In this document: piece after piece, positions 1 through 7,325 of the stretch
Position numbering within the stretch: position 1 is the stretch's first letter
How the letters are laid out: each line of letters opens with the position of its first letter
Assembly (NCBI GenBank): GCA_964618455.1
Contig: CAZUAQ010000042.1
Span: forward strand, 1 to 50,159
DNA length: 50,159 bases
Direction: 5' to 3'
Source of the DNA: CAZUAQ01 sp964618455
GTDB lineage: Bacteria; Planctomycetota; Phycisphaerae; UBA1845; PWPN01
Notes under the pieces: model-generated
Seen by the model: the letters and a program-made list of their open reading frames with translations, nothing else
Databases searched by the model: none
What the model was told of the DNA's origin: nothing
Made by a program: the position numbers and the translations under genes

Positions 1-425
1 GGAGTACGTTCGGCTTTGCCACGCGCATGGTGGGACTGAACCCGATGGCCGCCGACTGGTGCGGTACCGACGCCAAGCGCGTGAAGCGGAACGTCATGAT
101 GCTTTCGGGGGGGCTCGGCGGCCTGGCGGGGGGAATCCAGATAACCGCGATTCACCACCTGCTCAACATCCAGGCCTCCGAGGAGTTCGGTTACGTCGGC
201 ATCGCAGTAGCGCTGCTCGGGCGATTGCATCCCCTGGGTGTCGTGGCGGCCGCCGCCGCCATCGCCATGCTCGACGTCGGCGCGCTCTATCTCGAACGGC
301 AGCAGACACTGCACGTCCCCGCTGATTTGGCAGAGGTCATCAAGGGCATGCTGATCCTGGTCATGCTGGTGATGAGCGGACCGCGGCTGACCGCCTGGCT
401 GCAGCGCCGGAGGATCGCGACATGA
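1..425 (+). CDS. ABC transporter permease, nucleoside/BMP type (5' end outside window)
   Basis: This is the C-terminal part of an inner-membrane permease; the frame is open from base 3, so the start lies upstream of the window. The visible start FGFATRMVGLNPMAADWCGT matches the cytoplasmic coupling loop of the BPD_transp_2 family (usually close to RAVGxNPxAAxxAGI), which contacts the ATPase. At least three hydrophobic segments follow, ending in a basic tail (WLQRRRIAT). The stop overlaps the next permease start as ATGA (422-425), so the two are translationally coupled. In related operons (YufP/YufQ, RbsC-like nucleoside importers) a BMP-family lipoprotein and a double ATPase lie upstream; here they would be outside the window. 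Substrate is inferred from family only. Confidence 0.85.
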   Translation, partial: STFGFATRMVGLNPMAADWCGTDAKRVKRNVMMLSGGLGGLAGGIQITAIHHLLNIQASEEFGYVGIAVALLGRLHPLGVVAAAAAIAMLDVGALYLERQQTLHVPADLAEVIKGMLILVMLVMSGPRLTAWLQRRRIAT

Positions 426-1339
426 ACACGCTTGATGCGATGCTGTCCGATGCAATCCGATTCGCGCTGCCGCTGTGGCTGGCGGGCACGGGCGAACTCG
501 TCGTCCAGCGCAGCGGCATGATCAATATCGGCATTGAAGGGATGATGCTCACCGGCGCGCTGGCGGCCTGGGTCGCCACGATCGTGCTCGGCTCGCCCTG
601 GATGGGATTGGGCGGGGCAATCCTCGCGGGCTGTCTGCTGGCGGCTTTGTTCGCCGTGGTGACGCTCGTCTTCGATGCGGACCAGGTCGTGGCGGGAACA
701 GCCCTGAACCTGCTGGCCGTCGGCGCGACCGGGTTAGGCTTCAAGCTCTGTCTGGATGCGGAACTGCATTCCCAACCTGCCCGATTCTTTGAGCCCATCA
801 CGTGGGGACTGCCAATCCAGGCGCTCGATCAACATGGGATCTTCTTCATCGCGATCGCACTGGCGATGGCGGTGCATCTCTTCCTGCGCCGCACGCGTGC
901 GGGGATCGAACTGATCGCGATGGGTGAGTCGCCGGAAGCGGCGGTGGCGGCGGGGATACACGTGAACGCGCGACGATGGATGGCGCTGCTCTTCGGCGGC
1001 GCGTGTGCCGGGCTGGCAGGCTGCTATCTCTCGACAATGCACGTGCGCCAGTTCAGCGAGAACATGACCGCCGGTCGCGGCTTCCTCGCATTGGCGATGG
1101 TGATCTTCGGCAAGTGGAAGCCGGTGCCGTTGTTCATCGGCGGCCTCTTCTTCGGCGCCATCTATGCGTTGCAGAACCATTTACATGTCATCTCGCGTAC
1201 CCATGAATCCGGTTGGTACCCTCCCCCGCAAGTGCTCGAGATGATGCCTTACGTGCTCAGCCTCGTGGTGCTTGCAGGCTTCGGCGGACGGACGCGGGCA
1301 CCCTCCGCCATGGGGCGTCCGCTCGCGCGGGACACGTGA
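422..1339 (+). CDS. ABC transporter permease, nucleoside/BMP type, second subunit
   Basis: A 305-residue inner-membrane permease with about eight hydrophobic segments, usual length for the YufQ-type subunit. The N-terminal signature LVVQRSGMINIGIEGMMLTG is typical of this family (ERSGVxNIGxEGxML), and the loop IAMGESPEAAVAAGI is the ATPase-coupling motif. It overlaps the preceding permease by four bases (ATGA), and the two should form a heterodimeric channel for nucleosides or a related small solute. No transporter gene follows: after 82 bases comes an unrelated exported protein, so this is probably the last gene of the operon. Family call is firm; the substrate is inference. Confidence 0.9.
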   Translation: MNTLDAMLSDAIRFALPLWLAGTGELVVQRSGMINIGIEGMMLTGALAAWVATIVLGSPWMGLGGAILAGCLLAALFAVVTLVFDADQVVAGTALNLLAVGATGLGFKLCLDAELHSQPARFFEPITWGLPIQALDQHGIFFIAIALAMAVHLFLRRTRAGIELIAMGESPEAAVAAGIHVNARRWMALLFGGACAGLAGCYLSTMHVRQFSENMTAGRGFLALAMVIFGKWKPVPLFIGGLFFGAIYALQNHLHVISRTHESGWYPPPQVLEMMPYVLSLVVLAGFGGRTRAPSAMGRPLARDT

Positions 1340-1421
1340 CGGCGGATTGTCGCCCCGCATCTACTCTCGTATCATGTCACTTCCGACGTAGAATTCCCCA
1401 TCGCGACGCCAGAGGTGCGGC

Positions 1422-3056
1422 ATGGTTCGGACGATCTGCATCACGCTCATGTTCTCGCTCTCCTTTGCGGCGACCCATGCGAAGGAGGTCACCGAACTTG
1501 AGCCTCCCGGACCTCATGCTCCCCTCTCGGCCGAGGATCACGAAGACGTTCCCACCTTCCGCCAAGGTCAGCCGATCGTCGCGACGACCTTTTTCTACTG
1601 GTACGACATCTACACCATGGCTCACTTTCGCGACGGCGACGGCACGGATGCGCTGACGCGTCATCCTCCCGAATCCGAGATGCGCGATTACAGCTACCGC
1701 TCGACGCCCTGGCATCTCCGTCAATTGACCGACATGCACGAGGCCCGCGTCGACGTGGCGCTCCCGGTCTACTGGGGGGTGCCCGGGCAATATGACGGCT
1801 GGAGCTTCGTCGGCCTCAAACACCTCGTCGAAGCGCACGAGCAGATGATGCATCGCCATGCCGACAACCCCGATGCCCCGCGGCCGCCGCAGATCGGTCT
1901 CTTCTACGACACATCGACGCTCACCTATTACGGGCCTTCCCACGCCCGACGCAGCGAGCCCAAAGACCTGACCACGGACGAAGGCCGAGCGTTCTTCTTC
2001 GTGACCATCCGCGATTTCTTCAGCATGATCCCGCCTGCCAAGTGGGCGCGCATCGACGGCAAGCCCATCATCTTTCTCTACGGGGCAAACTTCGCCGCCA
2101 AGGTCGACGACCAGCTCTTCGTCGATACGCGGCGGCGCTTTCGCGAAACCTTCGGCGTAGACTGTTTCCTCGTGAAGAATCACGATTGGCCGGGCGCGGC
2201 CGATGCCGTCACGGTCTGGGGCGGCGCGACCGGCATTCGCATCGGCGAGCATGTGGCGGCGCTGGGACCCGGGTACGATCACTCCGCCGTGCCGCACCGA
2301 AAGCCGCTCGTCGTCGAACGCGAGAACGGCGACTATTACCGTCGCCAGTGGAAGAAACTCCTGCGGATGAATCCCGACACGCGTCCCTGGATCGTGCACG
2401 TGGAGACGTGGAATGAATGGCATGAGGGCACCGACGTCGCGCGCTCCCAGGAATCGGGGGAGAAGTACATGCGGCTGACGGCGGAGTTCGCCGAGCGCTT
2501 CCATCGTGGTGATCGGGTGCCGCGGGAAGGCCCCTACCTCAACCACGAAATCGTGATGTGGACGCCGACGCGCAGCGTCGGGCTGAGCCTTCGCCCGAGC
2601 GGTGGGGACGGTCATTGGAGAAAGCGCGACGTGGAAGGCGTCGAGGCCGTGCAATCGACGGCGGGACCGGACAATCTGTCCGGCCGCTACCTCTACTTCG
2701 ACGTGGACGATTCGTTCTACTACGATGCGAGGGGCGGCATGGCCATCGTCGAAGTCTCCGTACTCGGTGACGGAGAAACGGAATCGATCCAGGTCGAATA
2801 CGACAACATCGATCCGGAGGCCGGGCCGCGTTTCGGCGCGTTTCGCCCCACGAACACGCAGCCCGTACCGAAGAACGATACCTGGAACACGATGCAGTTC
2901 GTGCTGACACGTCTGCGTTTCGTCAATCGGACCAATCATGCGGACTTTCGCATCACGCCGCTGGGCGGTGAACGAACAGTGACGATTCGAAGCGTGACCG
3001 TACGCAAACTTCCTGGACACTCGAGAACCATCGGGCAAACCCCGGAAATCCCTTGA
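1422..3056 (+). CDS. Exported DUF5010-type (GH99/GH71-like) putative glycoside hydrolase
   Basis: A 544-residue exported protein with a signal peptide of about 20 residues (MVRTICITLMFSLSFAATHA). Residues about 45-360 read as a TIM-barrel sugar-hydrolase-like domain: TTFFYWYDIYT, then WHLRQLTDMHEARVDVALPV, YWGVPG, and late in the barrel HVETWNEWHEGTDVA, where the acidic residues are candidate catalytic groups. This pattern fits DUF5010, related to the endo-alpha-mannosidase-like GH99/GH71 group. The last 180 or so residues are rich in beta-type sequence (YLYFDVDDSFYY, IVEVSVLGDG) and look like a carbohydrate-binding or jelly-roll module. The stop TGA lies in the Shine-Dalgarno of the next gene, an exported nitrilase-fold protein, so the two are probably co-expressed. 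The exact substrate cannot be read from sequence. Confidence 0.75.
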   Translation: MVRTICITLMFSLSFAATHAKEVTELEPPGPHAPLSAEDHEDVPTFRQGQPIVATTFFYWYDIYTMAHFRDGDGTDALTRHPPESEMRDYSYRSTPWHLRQLTDMHEARVDVALPVYWGVPGQYDGWSFVGLKHLVEAHEQMMHRHADNPDAPRPPQIGLFYDTSTLTYYGPSHARRSEPKDLTTDEGRAFFFVTIRDFFSMIPPAKWARIDGKPIIFLYGANFAAKVDDQLFVDTRRRFRETFGVDCFLVKNHDWPGAADAVTVWGGATGIRIGEHVAALGPGYDHSAVPHRKPLVVERENGDYYRRQWKKLLRMNPDTRPWIVHVETWNEWHEGTDVARSQESGEKYMRLTAEFAERFHRGDRVPREGPYLNHEIVMWTPTRSVGLSLRPSGGDGHWRKRDVEGVEAVQSTAGPDNLSGRYLYFDVDDSFYYDARGGMAIVEVSVLGDGETESIQVEYDNIDPEAGPRFGAFRPTNTQPVPKNDTWNTMQFVLTRLRFVNRTNHADFRITPLGGERTVTIRSVTVRKLPGHSRTIGQTPEIP

Positions 3057-3064
3057 GGTGACTC

Positions 3065-4042
3065 TTGCGCACTATTCTTTTCATGATCCTCTGGATGGGA
3101 CTGCTGAGCCCATTGACGACGAAGGCCGCGGAAAACGAGGGGGCTTCTGATGCCGCCGAGACGGTACCCACGAATCCGCCGCGCTCCAGCATGGACGCCA
3201 TGCAGGTTGCCGCCGTGCAGATCGACACGCGTCACGATCTCGAGCACAACACCCGCCAGATCCTCGACGCCATTGCCCGCGAAGCGGAACTCGGCACGCG
3301 CCTCGTGGTGTTCGAAGAGTGCGCGCTGACCAGCTACGAAGTCCCGGTCATGCGCGAGATGAAGATGAAGGACATCAACAAGGCGCTCGATCGCATCGCG
3401 GACGCCTGCCGCGAACACGACATCTACGCCGCCGTCGGCGCCCCCTATCGCGAGAACGACACCTGGTACAACGGGGCGTTCGTTTACGATCCGCAGGGCA
3501 AGCTCATCAAGCGCTACGCGAAGCTCTTCGTCGTGCGTCCCAACTTTTTCGCCAACGGCGACAAGCTGGCCATCTTCAGGGTCGACGACGTGCCGTTCAC
3601 GATCATGATCTGTCACGACGAACGCTACCCGGAGATCTTCCGCATCCCCGTGCTGGGCGGAGCGCGGGTCGGCATCTACATGAGCTGCGAATCGAAGACG
3701 GAGAAGAAGTGGGACAATTACCGCAGCCAGATCATGGCCCGGGCCACCGAGAACCAGATCTCAGTCATTGCCTGCAATGCCGGGGATGGCGGTGAGCTGG
3801 GCGGATCGCACGGGCACAGCCGGATCCTCGATCCCCGGGGCAACATCCTCGCCGAGGCCGGCACGCAACCCGGAGTGGCCATTCGCGCGGTCATCCATCC
3901 CAAGGAGAGTTCGCAGAACCACGCCCGCCGCGGGGCGGAGTCCCCGGCCGTCAAAACATTCTGGGCAGAGGGGCTTCGTCTGCTGAAGGCCCACAATCCC
4001 GAGTACTTCAAGAAGGAACCGCTCAACGCTGCCGCCGAATAA
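3065..4042 (+). CDS. Exported carbon-nitrogen hydrolase (nitrilase superfamily)
   Basis: A 325-residue amidase-type enzyme of the nitrilase superfamily, hydrolysing C-N bonds in amides or carbamoyl groups. All three catalytic residues are visible: Glu85 in VVFEECALTSY, Lys153 in KRYAKLFVV, and the nucleophile Cys183 in IMICHDERYPE. A basic, hydrophobic N-terminus (about 20 residues) indicates export, which is unusual because most family members are cytoplasmic. The start is TTG at 3065, chosen because GAGGTG (3055-3060) sits just before it; an ATG at 3083 has no ribosome site. That ribosome site overlaps the stop of the DUF5010 gene, implying translational coupling and a shared extracellular role, for example acting on amide-bearing sugars. 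The substrate is inference. Confidence 0.85.
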   Translation: MRTILFMILWMGLLSPLTTKAAENEGASDAAETVPTNPPRSSMDAMQVAAVQIDTRHDLEHNTRQILDAIAREAELGTRLVVFEECALTSYEVPVMREMKMKDINKALDRIADACREHDIYAAVGAPYRENDTWYNGAFVYDPQGKLIKRYAKLFVVRPNFFANGDKLAIFRVDDVPFTIMICHDERYPEIFRIPVLGGARVGIYMSCESKTEKKWDNYRSQIMARATENQISVIACNAGDGGELGGSHGHSRILDPRGNILAEAGTQPGVAIRAVIHPKESSQNHARRGAESPAVKTFWAEGLRLLKAHNPEYFKKEPLNAAAE

Positions 4043-4141
4043 TCGCAACGGCGCCGCCCGCTCCTAAACACCTATACGAAAATGACTTACCGTCGGCCCA
4101 GCCGGGGCCAGCACCTTGGCATCACCACACGCCGTCATAAC

Positions 4142-4156
4142 CGTTAAAGCTTAACG
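4142..4156. repeat. Short perfect inverted repeat upstream of the Ser/Met-rich gene
   Basis: CGTTAA-AGC-TTAACG, six-base arms with a three-base centre, in the 271-base gap between 4042 and 4314. It could be an operator or a small hairpin. The rest of the gap shows an AT-rich patch (TTATATT at 4197-4203) that may hold a promoter, but no convincing -35 is visible. Confidence 0.35.
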
Positions 4157-4258
4157 CCGGCGAGGCCTCCGCTGTAAACTCCAGCCTCGATTGATCTTAT
4201 ATTGACCTCACGCCGTCCTTTCCTCCCTCTTCCCTGCGGGAACAGCCTGTGCAATTCC

Positions 4259-4274
4259 TCTTCGTGAGCGAAGA
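4259..4274 (+). promoter_or_regulatory. Leader hairpin before the Ser/Met-rich gene
   Basis: TCTTCG-TGAG-CGAAGA, a perfect six-base stem with a four-base loop, 39 bases upstream of the start at 4314 and so probably within the untranslated leader. A GAGGAG ribosome site follows it. It may stabilise the leader; no known riboswitch class was recognised. Confidence 0.3.
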
Positions 4275-4313
4275 ACACACGAACGTCTTTAGACCACGAG
4301 GAGTGAGAGCACG

Positions 4314-4856
4314 ATGGATGGGATTGCGCCGATCGGCGGAGGAGGCTACCTCACGTCGCGCCCGATGAACCTTCAGTCGGCCCAGGCGCCGGCCGCGCCC
4401 GCCGCCGATGCCCCGAATGCGTCAAACCTGAAAGGTGGAGGAGCGCTCGCCCCCGATGCTCTGGCGGCCTCCGGCTCGCAGGCGCTGTCGCTCTCTTCGA
4501 CGTCGATGGCCATGGAGTCGCAGAGCCTCTCCATGCAGTCCGCCCCCGCCGCCAATAACAACGAACTGCTCGGCGCGGTGCTGCTGATGCTGATGCTCGA
4601 ATACCTCACGACGCAGGACGAGAACAAGAAGGACGCCCTGCTTGGGGCGATGGTGGGCCTGGCCGCCTTGCAAAGCATGCAGCAGGACCAGGGGGCGTCA
4701 CTCTCCTACAGCTCCATGTCGATGAGCATGGAAAGCACACAGATTCAGATGGTCTCCTCGGAATCGGTTGCCGGGGCGTATGGTGCCGTTGCCGACAACA
4801 CCAAGGTGCCGCTGGGCGACGCGGCTTCCGGGTCTGAGATCAACACTTACGCCTGA
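4314..4856 (+). CDS. Small Ser/Met-rich protein, unrecognised
   Basis: A 180-residue protein with no family I recognise and no signal peptide. Layout: Gly/Ala/Pro-rich N-terminus (about 1-55); a Ser/Met stretch SLSSTSMAMESQSLSMQS (about 59-76); a hydrophobic segment LLGAVLLMLMLEYL followed by TTQDENKKDALLGAMVGLAA, which could form a helical hairpin (about 84-120); a second Ser/Met stretch SYSSMSMSMESTQIQM (about 130-146); and an acidic polar tail. The two Ser/Met stretches resemble each other, with alternating small-polar and Met residues, so the protein is roughly symmetrical about its hydrophobic core. It starts at ATG 4314 behind GAGGAG (spacing about 10). It appears monocistronic, with its own leader hairpin and a downstream hairpin. 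Function unknown; the composition would suit a filament, an assembly or a metal-binding surface, but this is speculation. Confidence 0.6.
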   Translation: MDGIAPIGGGGYLTSRPMNLQSAQAPAAPAADAPNASNLKGGGALAPDALAASGSQALSLSSTSMAMESQSLSMQSAPAANNNELLGAVLLMLMLEYLTTQDENKKDALLGAMVGLAALQSMQQDQGASLSYSSMSMSMESTQIQMVSSESVAGAYGAVADNTKVPLGDAASGSEINTYA

Positions 4857-4881
4857 GCATGCCACCTTAACCTTCGTGTCC

Positions 4882-4918
4882 GCTCACGATCAGCGGCCGC
4901 GTGCATGACTGATCGAGC
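4882..4918 (+). terminator. Candidate terminator hairpin after the Ser/Met-rich gene
   Basis: GCTC-AC-GATCAG pairs with CTGATC-GAGC (a two-base bulge on the left arm) around a 15-base loop, beginning 26 bases after the stop. It is followed by TTCCCATTTCT, a pyrimidine stretch but no true T-run, so termination efficiency is uncertain. Confidence 0.4.
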
Positions 4919-5012
4919 TTCCCATTTCTGCCGATAATCTTTAACAACTGACGTGCGCACTCTGGTGCGATCGACCGGTTGATGGGTGCGCCATTCGCCA
5001 AAGGGGGAATGC

Positions 5013-5669
5013 ATGTCGAACACGGATTCATCCGGTCAGGACAAGCCTGAACGACGCCCCAGCCCCTTCGGAATTGCCGGACTGGTGATCGGGGCCGTCA
5101 GCCTGGTGCTGGCCATCGTACCGGCGTCCATGGAGGAAGCCGAAGAACGCGACCGCAACGCAGTTCCCAGTCCGCCTGAAATCACCGTCACGACCACGGG
5201 TCCCGCGCTTTCGGAACGGGCTGCGGATTTCCTGGTCGAAACCGGGGAACACGTCGCCGACAAGGTGGCGGACAAGATCAAGAACAGGCTCTTTGGCAGC
5301 GACGAAGAACGGGCAACGCCAGACACACAGCCCGCTTCCCATGACGGGTCCGCATTTGCTGCGGACAGTGATCGCTCAAGACCCAACCCGGATCACGAAA
5401 ATTCGGAACCTGCTTCGGAACTGGCTGAAGAGTCCTCCGCGAAACCGCAACGATCGTGGGCGGGCATGCTTCACATCGGCGCGACGGGCGGAGGTGTCCT
5501 CGCCGCCCTGCTGGCAGCCTCCTCCTGGATTCGCCGCGAGGATCTTCGTATCAGCTTAGTGGCCGCCATCCTCGGTGTCCTCGCTCTGGCATGGCAGTAT
5601 ATCGTGATGGGGATTGTCATCGGCGTGGCGTTGGCGGTCCTTGCCGCGATCGGCGGGGCATGGGGTTGA
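5013..5669 (+). CDS. Membrane protein of unknown function
   Basis: A 218-residue protein not recognised. One hydrophobic segment lies near the N-terminus (FGIAGLVIGAVSLVLAIV, about 22-39). It is followed by a charged, probably extracytoplasmic region (about 45-150) with Glu-rich and Ser-rich stretches, including ERAADFLVETGEHVADKVAD, which could be a short amphipathic helix. Three closely spaced hydrophobic segments (about 155-218) end the protein. The start ATG at 5013 was chosen because AAGGGGGA sits seven to eight bases before it; an in-frame GTG at 4986 has no ribosome site. It lies alone between two candidate terminator structures and faces the haemoglobin gene tail to tail. Confidence 0.6.
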   Translation: MSNTDSSGQDKPERRPSPFGIAGLVIGAVSLVLAIVPASMEEAEERDRNAVPSPPEITVTTTGPALSERAADFLVETGEHVADKVADKIKNRLFGSDEERATPDTQPASHDGSAFAADSDRSRPNPDHENSEPASELAEESSAKPQRSWAGMLHIGATGGGVLAALLAASSWIRREDLRISLVAAILGVLALAWQYIVMGIVIGVALAVLAAIGGAWG

Positions 5670-5683
5670 TCGGATACGGTTTG

Positions 5684-5719
5684 GAGCGATTGTCCGGTGA
5701 TGCGGACAGCATCACGCTC
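5684..5719. terminator. Structured convergent junction, candidate bidirectional terminator
   Basis: Between two converging stop codons lie overlapping inverted repeats: TGTCCG(5691-5696)/CGGACA(5703-5708), GTGATGC(5697-5703)/GCATCAC(5709-5715), and an outer GAGCG/CGCTC pair. The first two share bases and cannot form together. Position suggests transcription termination in both directions, although no T-run follows. Confidence 0.4.
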
Positions 5720-6141
5720 TAGTGCGCACTTGCCGACTGGTTCGCGCCTTCGAGCATCTTCTCCGCAATCAGATTGAGTGCCTGCGCCCAATCCTCTTTC
5801 AATTGTGCATTCCATTGGTCACCCAGCATCTCGCCGATGACCTCGAGCATGGTGGCACACACGAGAGGATAATGTTCCGGCTGAGTGCCGTAGCGGACAT
5901 GCCGTGCACCGAGATCGTGAAGCATCGGGTTGAGGGCGTCCGGGTTCCGCAGGTTCTGGATGGCCAGGGCGAGCGCTGCCAGCAGGATGTTCTTTTGCTC
6001 AGACATGTCCTCCGGAAAAAGAGGACGGACCTCGGGATACTGGCTGAAAAGAAGATTGTAGAACCTCTGCACGAGTTCCGGACCTCGCGGCACCAATGTC
6101 TGAAAACTCGCGTCCAATCGTGCATAGATTTCCGGCGTCAT
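5719..6141 (-). CDS. Single-domain haemoglobin (Vitreoscilla VHb type)
   Basis: A 140-residue globin close in length and sequence to the haem domain of flavohaemoglobins and to Vitreoscilla Hb. Visible landmarks: CD1 Phe42 in RPLFP, distal Gln49 in SEQKN, proximal His81 in GARHVRYG, and the G-helix Tyr91 in EHYPLV. It has no FAD/NAD reductase domain, so it needs an external reductase. Such proteins bind O2 and detoxify NO or feed oxygen to terminal oxidases in the cytoplasm. It starts at ATG with AAAGGGG eight bases upstream. The AT-rich region before it holds an imperfect palindrome that could be a redox- or NO-responsive operator. The family call is firm; whether it serves mainly NO or O2 is open. 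Confidence 0.92.
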   Translation of the reverse strand: MTPEIYARLDASFQTLVPRGPELVQRFYNLLFSQYPEVRPLFPEDMSEQKNILLAALALAIQNLRNPDALNPMLHDLGARHVRYGTQPEHYPLVCATMLEVIGEMLGDQWNAQLKEDWAQALNLIAEKMLEGANQSASAH

Positions 6142-6164
6142 ACAAATACCCCTTTGGTTGATAA

Positions 6165-6178
6165 ACGTATTAATATGT
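6165..6178 (-). promoter_or_regulatory. Candidate operator upstream of the haemoglobin gene
   Basis: ACGTATTAATATGT is an imperfect palindrome centred on TATTAATA, 24-37 bases upstream of the globin start in an AT-rich patch unlike the GC-rich surroundings. Position overlaps where a promoter should be. NO-responsive regulators often control such globins, but this sequence does not match a consensus closely enough to name the regulator. Confidence 0.35.
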
Positions 6179-6271
6179 ATCGACCGTATGCCCCCGGCAG
6201 ACGTGAAGGTAGATACCCCATACTGGCTGAAAACGGATGCGACACACCCTAATTATATAGAAATGATAAAT

Positions 6272-6289
6272 GATCAATCAGGATTGATC
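6272..6289. repeat. Perfect inverted repeat, candidate terminator or operator
   Basis: GATCAATC-AG-GATTGATC, eight-base perfect arms, just beyond the stop of the leftward dockerin-like gene (6296). Read leftward it can fold as a seven-base stem with a four-base loop followed by the T-rich ATTTATCATTTC, which suits a weak intrinsic terminator. The arms contain TTGAT and ATCAA but in the opposite order to an FNR site. Confidence 0.4.
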
Positions 6290-6295
6290 GAACAT

Positions 6296-7105
6296 TCAGA
6301 AGCAGTCGTCTTCTGCCGCGATGCCCTCGCCGCTGAAGCAGCGCTGCATGGCAGCGAAGTCGACCTGATCGATGTCCCGGTCACGATCGAAGTCGGCAGG
6401 CAGGATGCCCTCTCCATCCACGGCAAGATTGCAGTTGACGGGCAGGGCAACCGGATCGTAGGGAATCGCCGGTCCTGTACGGCAATCGGTGAGCGACTGG
6501 AGGTCGGCTTCGTCCACATCGGTGTCGAAGTCGAGATCGGGCGGCACCGTGTCCACGCCGTGGAAAATAATCCGCGTGCCCAGGTCGAGTTCGGGGTTGT
6601 CATCCAGAGCCGAACGGTGATCCCAGTTCCCCGCGCCGGCGATGGCCGGAGAAATGGTACCGGTGTTGTAAGAGAGCAGTTCATAGACATCGCCGTCGGC
6701 GAAACGACCGTTGCCGCTGACCGTGCCTTCGTACGCGCCGCCCGTGTTCACCAAGGTGAACTGCTGCTGCGGAGAGATGGCGATCCCTTCCCAATGGACT
6801 TCGCCACTGGCCACGCCAGCGGTGATCGTACCGGCTGACGAGAGTGTCCCTGACTCCCCGAGGGTGACATCCAACTGCAGTGCGGGAATGAAACCTTCAA
6901 ACTCAATGGAGGTGATTGTGAATGCGCCGTTGTCCCCGTAATCCACGACGACGGTGGCCTCCTCATCGATCGCGACGAGTTCGCCGACAAAACTGTTGAA
7001 CGAATCGATTTCGATCGTCGCTTGGTACGTCACCTGTTCGGAATACGCACATACAGACGCCCAACCTACAACCAGGACCGAAACCCATCGTCTCCACGTG
7101 GACAT
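6296..7105 (-). CDS. Exported protein with C-terminal dockerin-like EF-hand tail
   Basis: A 269-residue exported protein. The N-terminus MSTWRRWVSVLVVGWASVCA is a signal peptide; this start (7105) was preferred over an upstream in-frame one because GGAG precedes it and the signal peptide begins there. Residues about 25-190 are beta-rich (VTYQATIEIDSFNSFVGELV) with no family I recognise. The tail holds two calcium-loop repeats, DFDTDVDEADLQSL and DFDRDRDIDQVDFAAMQ, each followed by Cys, with four Cys in all (…TDCRTGP, …VNC, …MQRCFSG, …DDCF). This matches the dockerin-type-I-like tail common on planctomycete exported proteins, and the same tail ends the protein at 10538. Role of the main domain is unknown; the tail is probably for surface attachment or complex assembly. 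Confidence 0.7.
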   Translation of the reverse strand: MSTWRRWVSVLVVGWASVCAYSEQVTYQATIEIDSFNSFVGELVAIDEEATVVVDYGDNGAFTITSIEFEGFIPALQLDVTLGESGTLSSAGTITAGVASGEVHWEGIAISPQQQFTLVNTGGAYEGTVSGNGRFADGDVYELLSYNTGTISPAIAGAGNWDHRSALDDNPELDLGTRIIFHGVDTVPPDLDFDTDVDEADLQSLTDCRTGPAIPYDPVALPVNCNLAVDGEGILPADFDRDRDIDQVDFAAMQRCFSGEGIAAEDDCF

Positions 7106-7196
7106 ACTCCATTCCCTCCTCAATCTATCCGAAATATGGCAAAGCAATGGCATGCCCGAGATGGGCATCCGCGACTCCCTCATGGCTTATCGTAAC

Positions 7197-7209
7197 GTGT
7201 GTCACACAC
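7197..7209. repeat. Short palindrome upstream of the dockerin-like gene
   Basis: GTGTGT-C-ACACAC, six-base arms around one base, 92-104 bases upstream of the leftward start at 7105. It may be an operator; the arms are simple sequence, so chance is not excluded. The rest of the gap 7106-7325 shows only a weak inverted repeat (ATGCCC/GGGCAT, 7152-7168). Confidence 0.25.
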
Positions 7210-7325
7210 CCGGACAAGGATATTCTGATCCTGCCTGTTCTTTCCACACATTATCTGACCTGGATGCCCTATTCAGAGTTCTCCCCCGCATCGAAAGTGA
7301 TCATTAGTTGCTTCAGAAAAAGAAC

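Noticed and set aside
1377..3038. 553-codon open frame antisense to the DUF5010 gene
   Set aside because: Arg/His/Val-rich shadow of a high-GC gene; no domain, start site or signal peptide.
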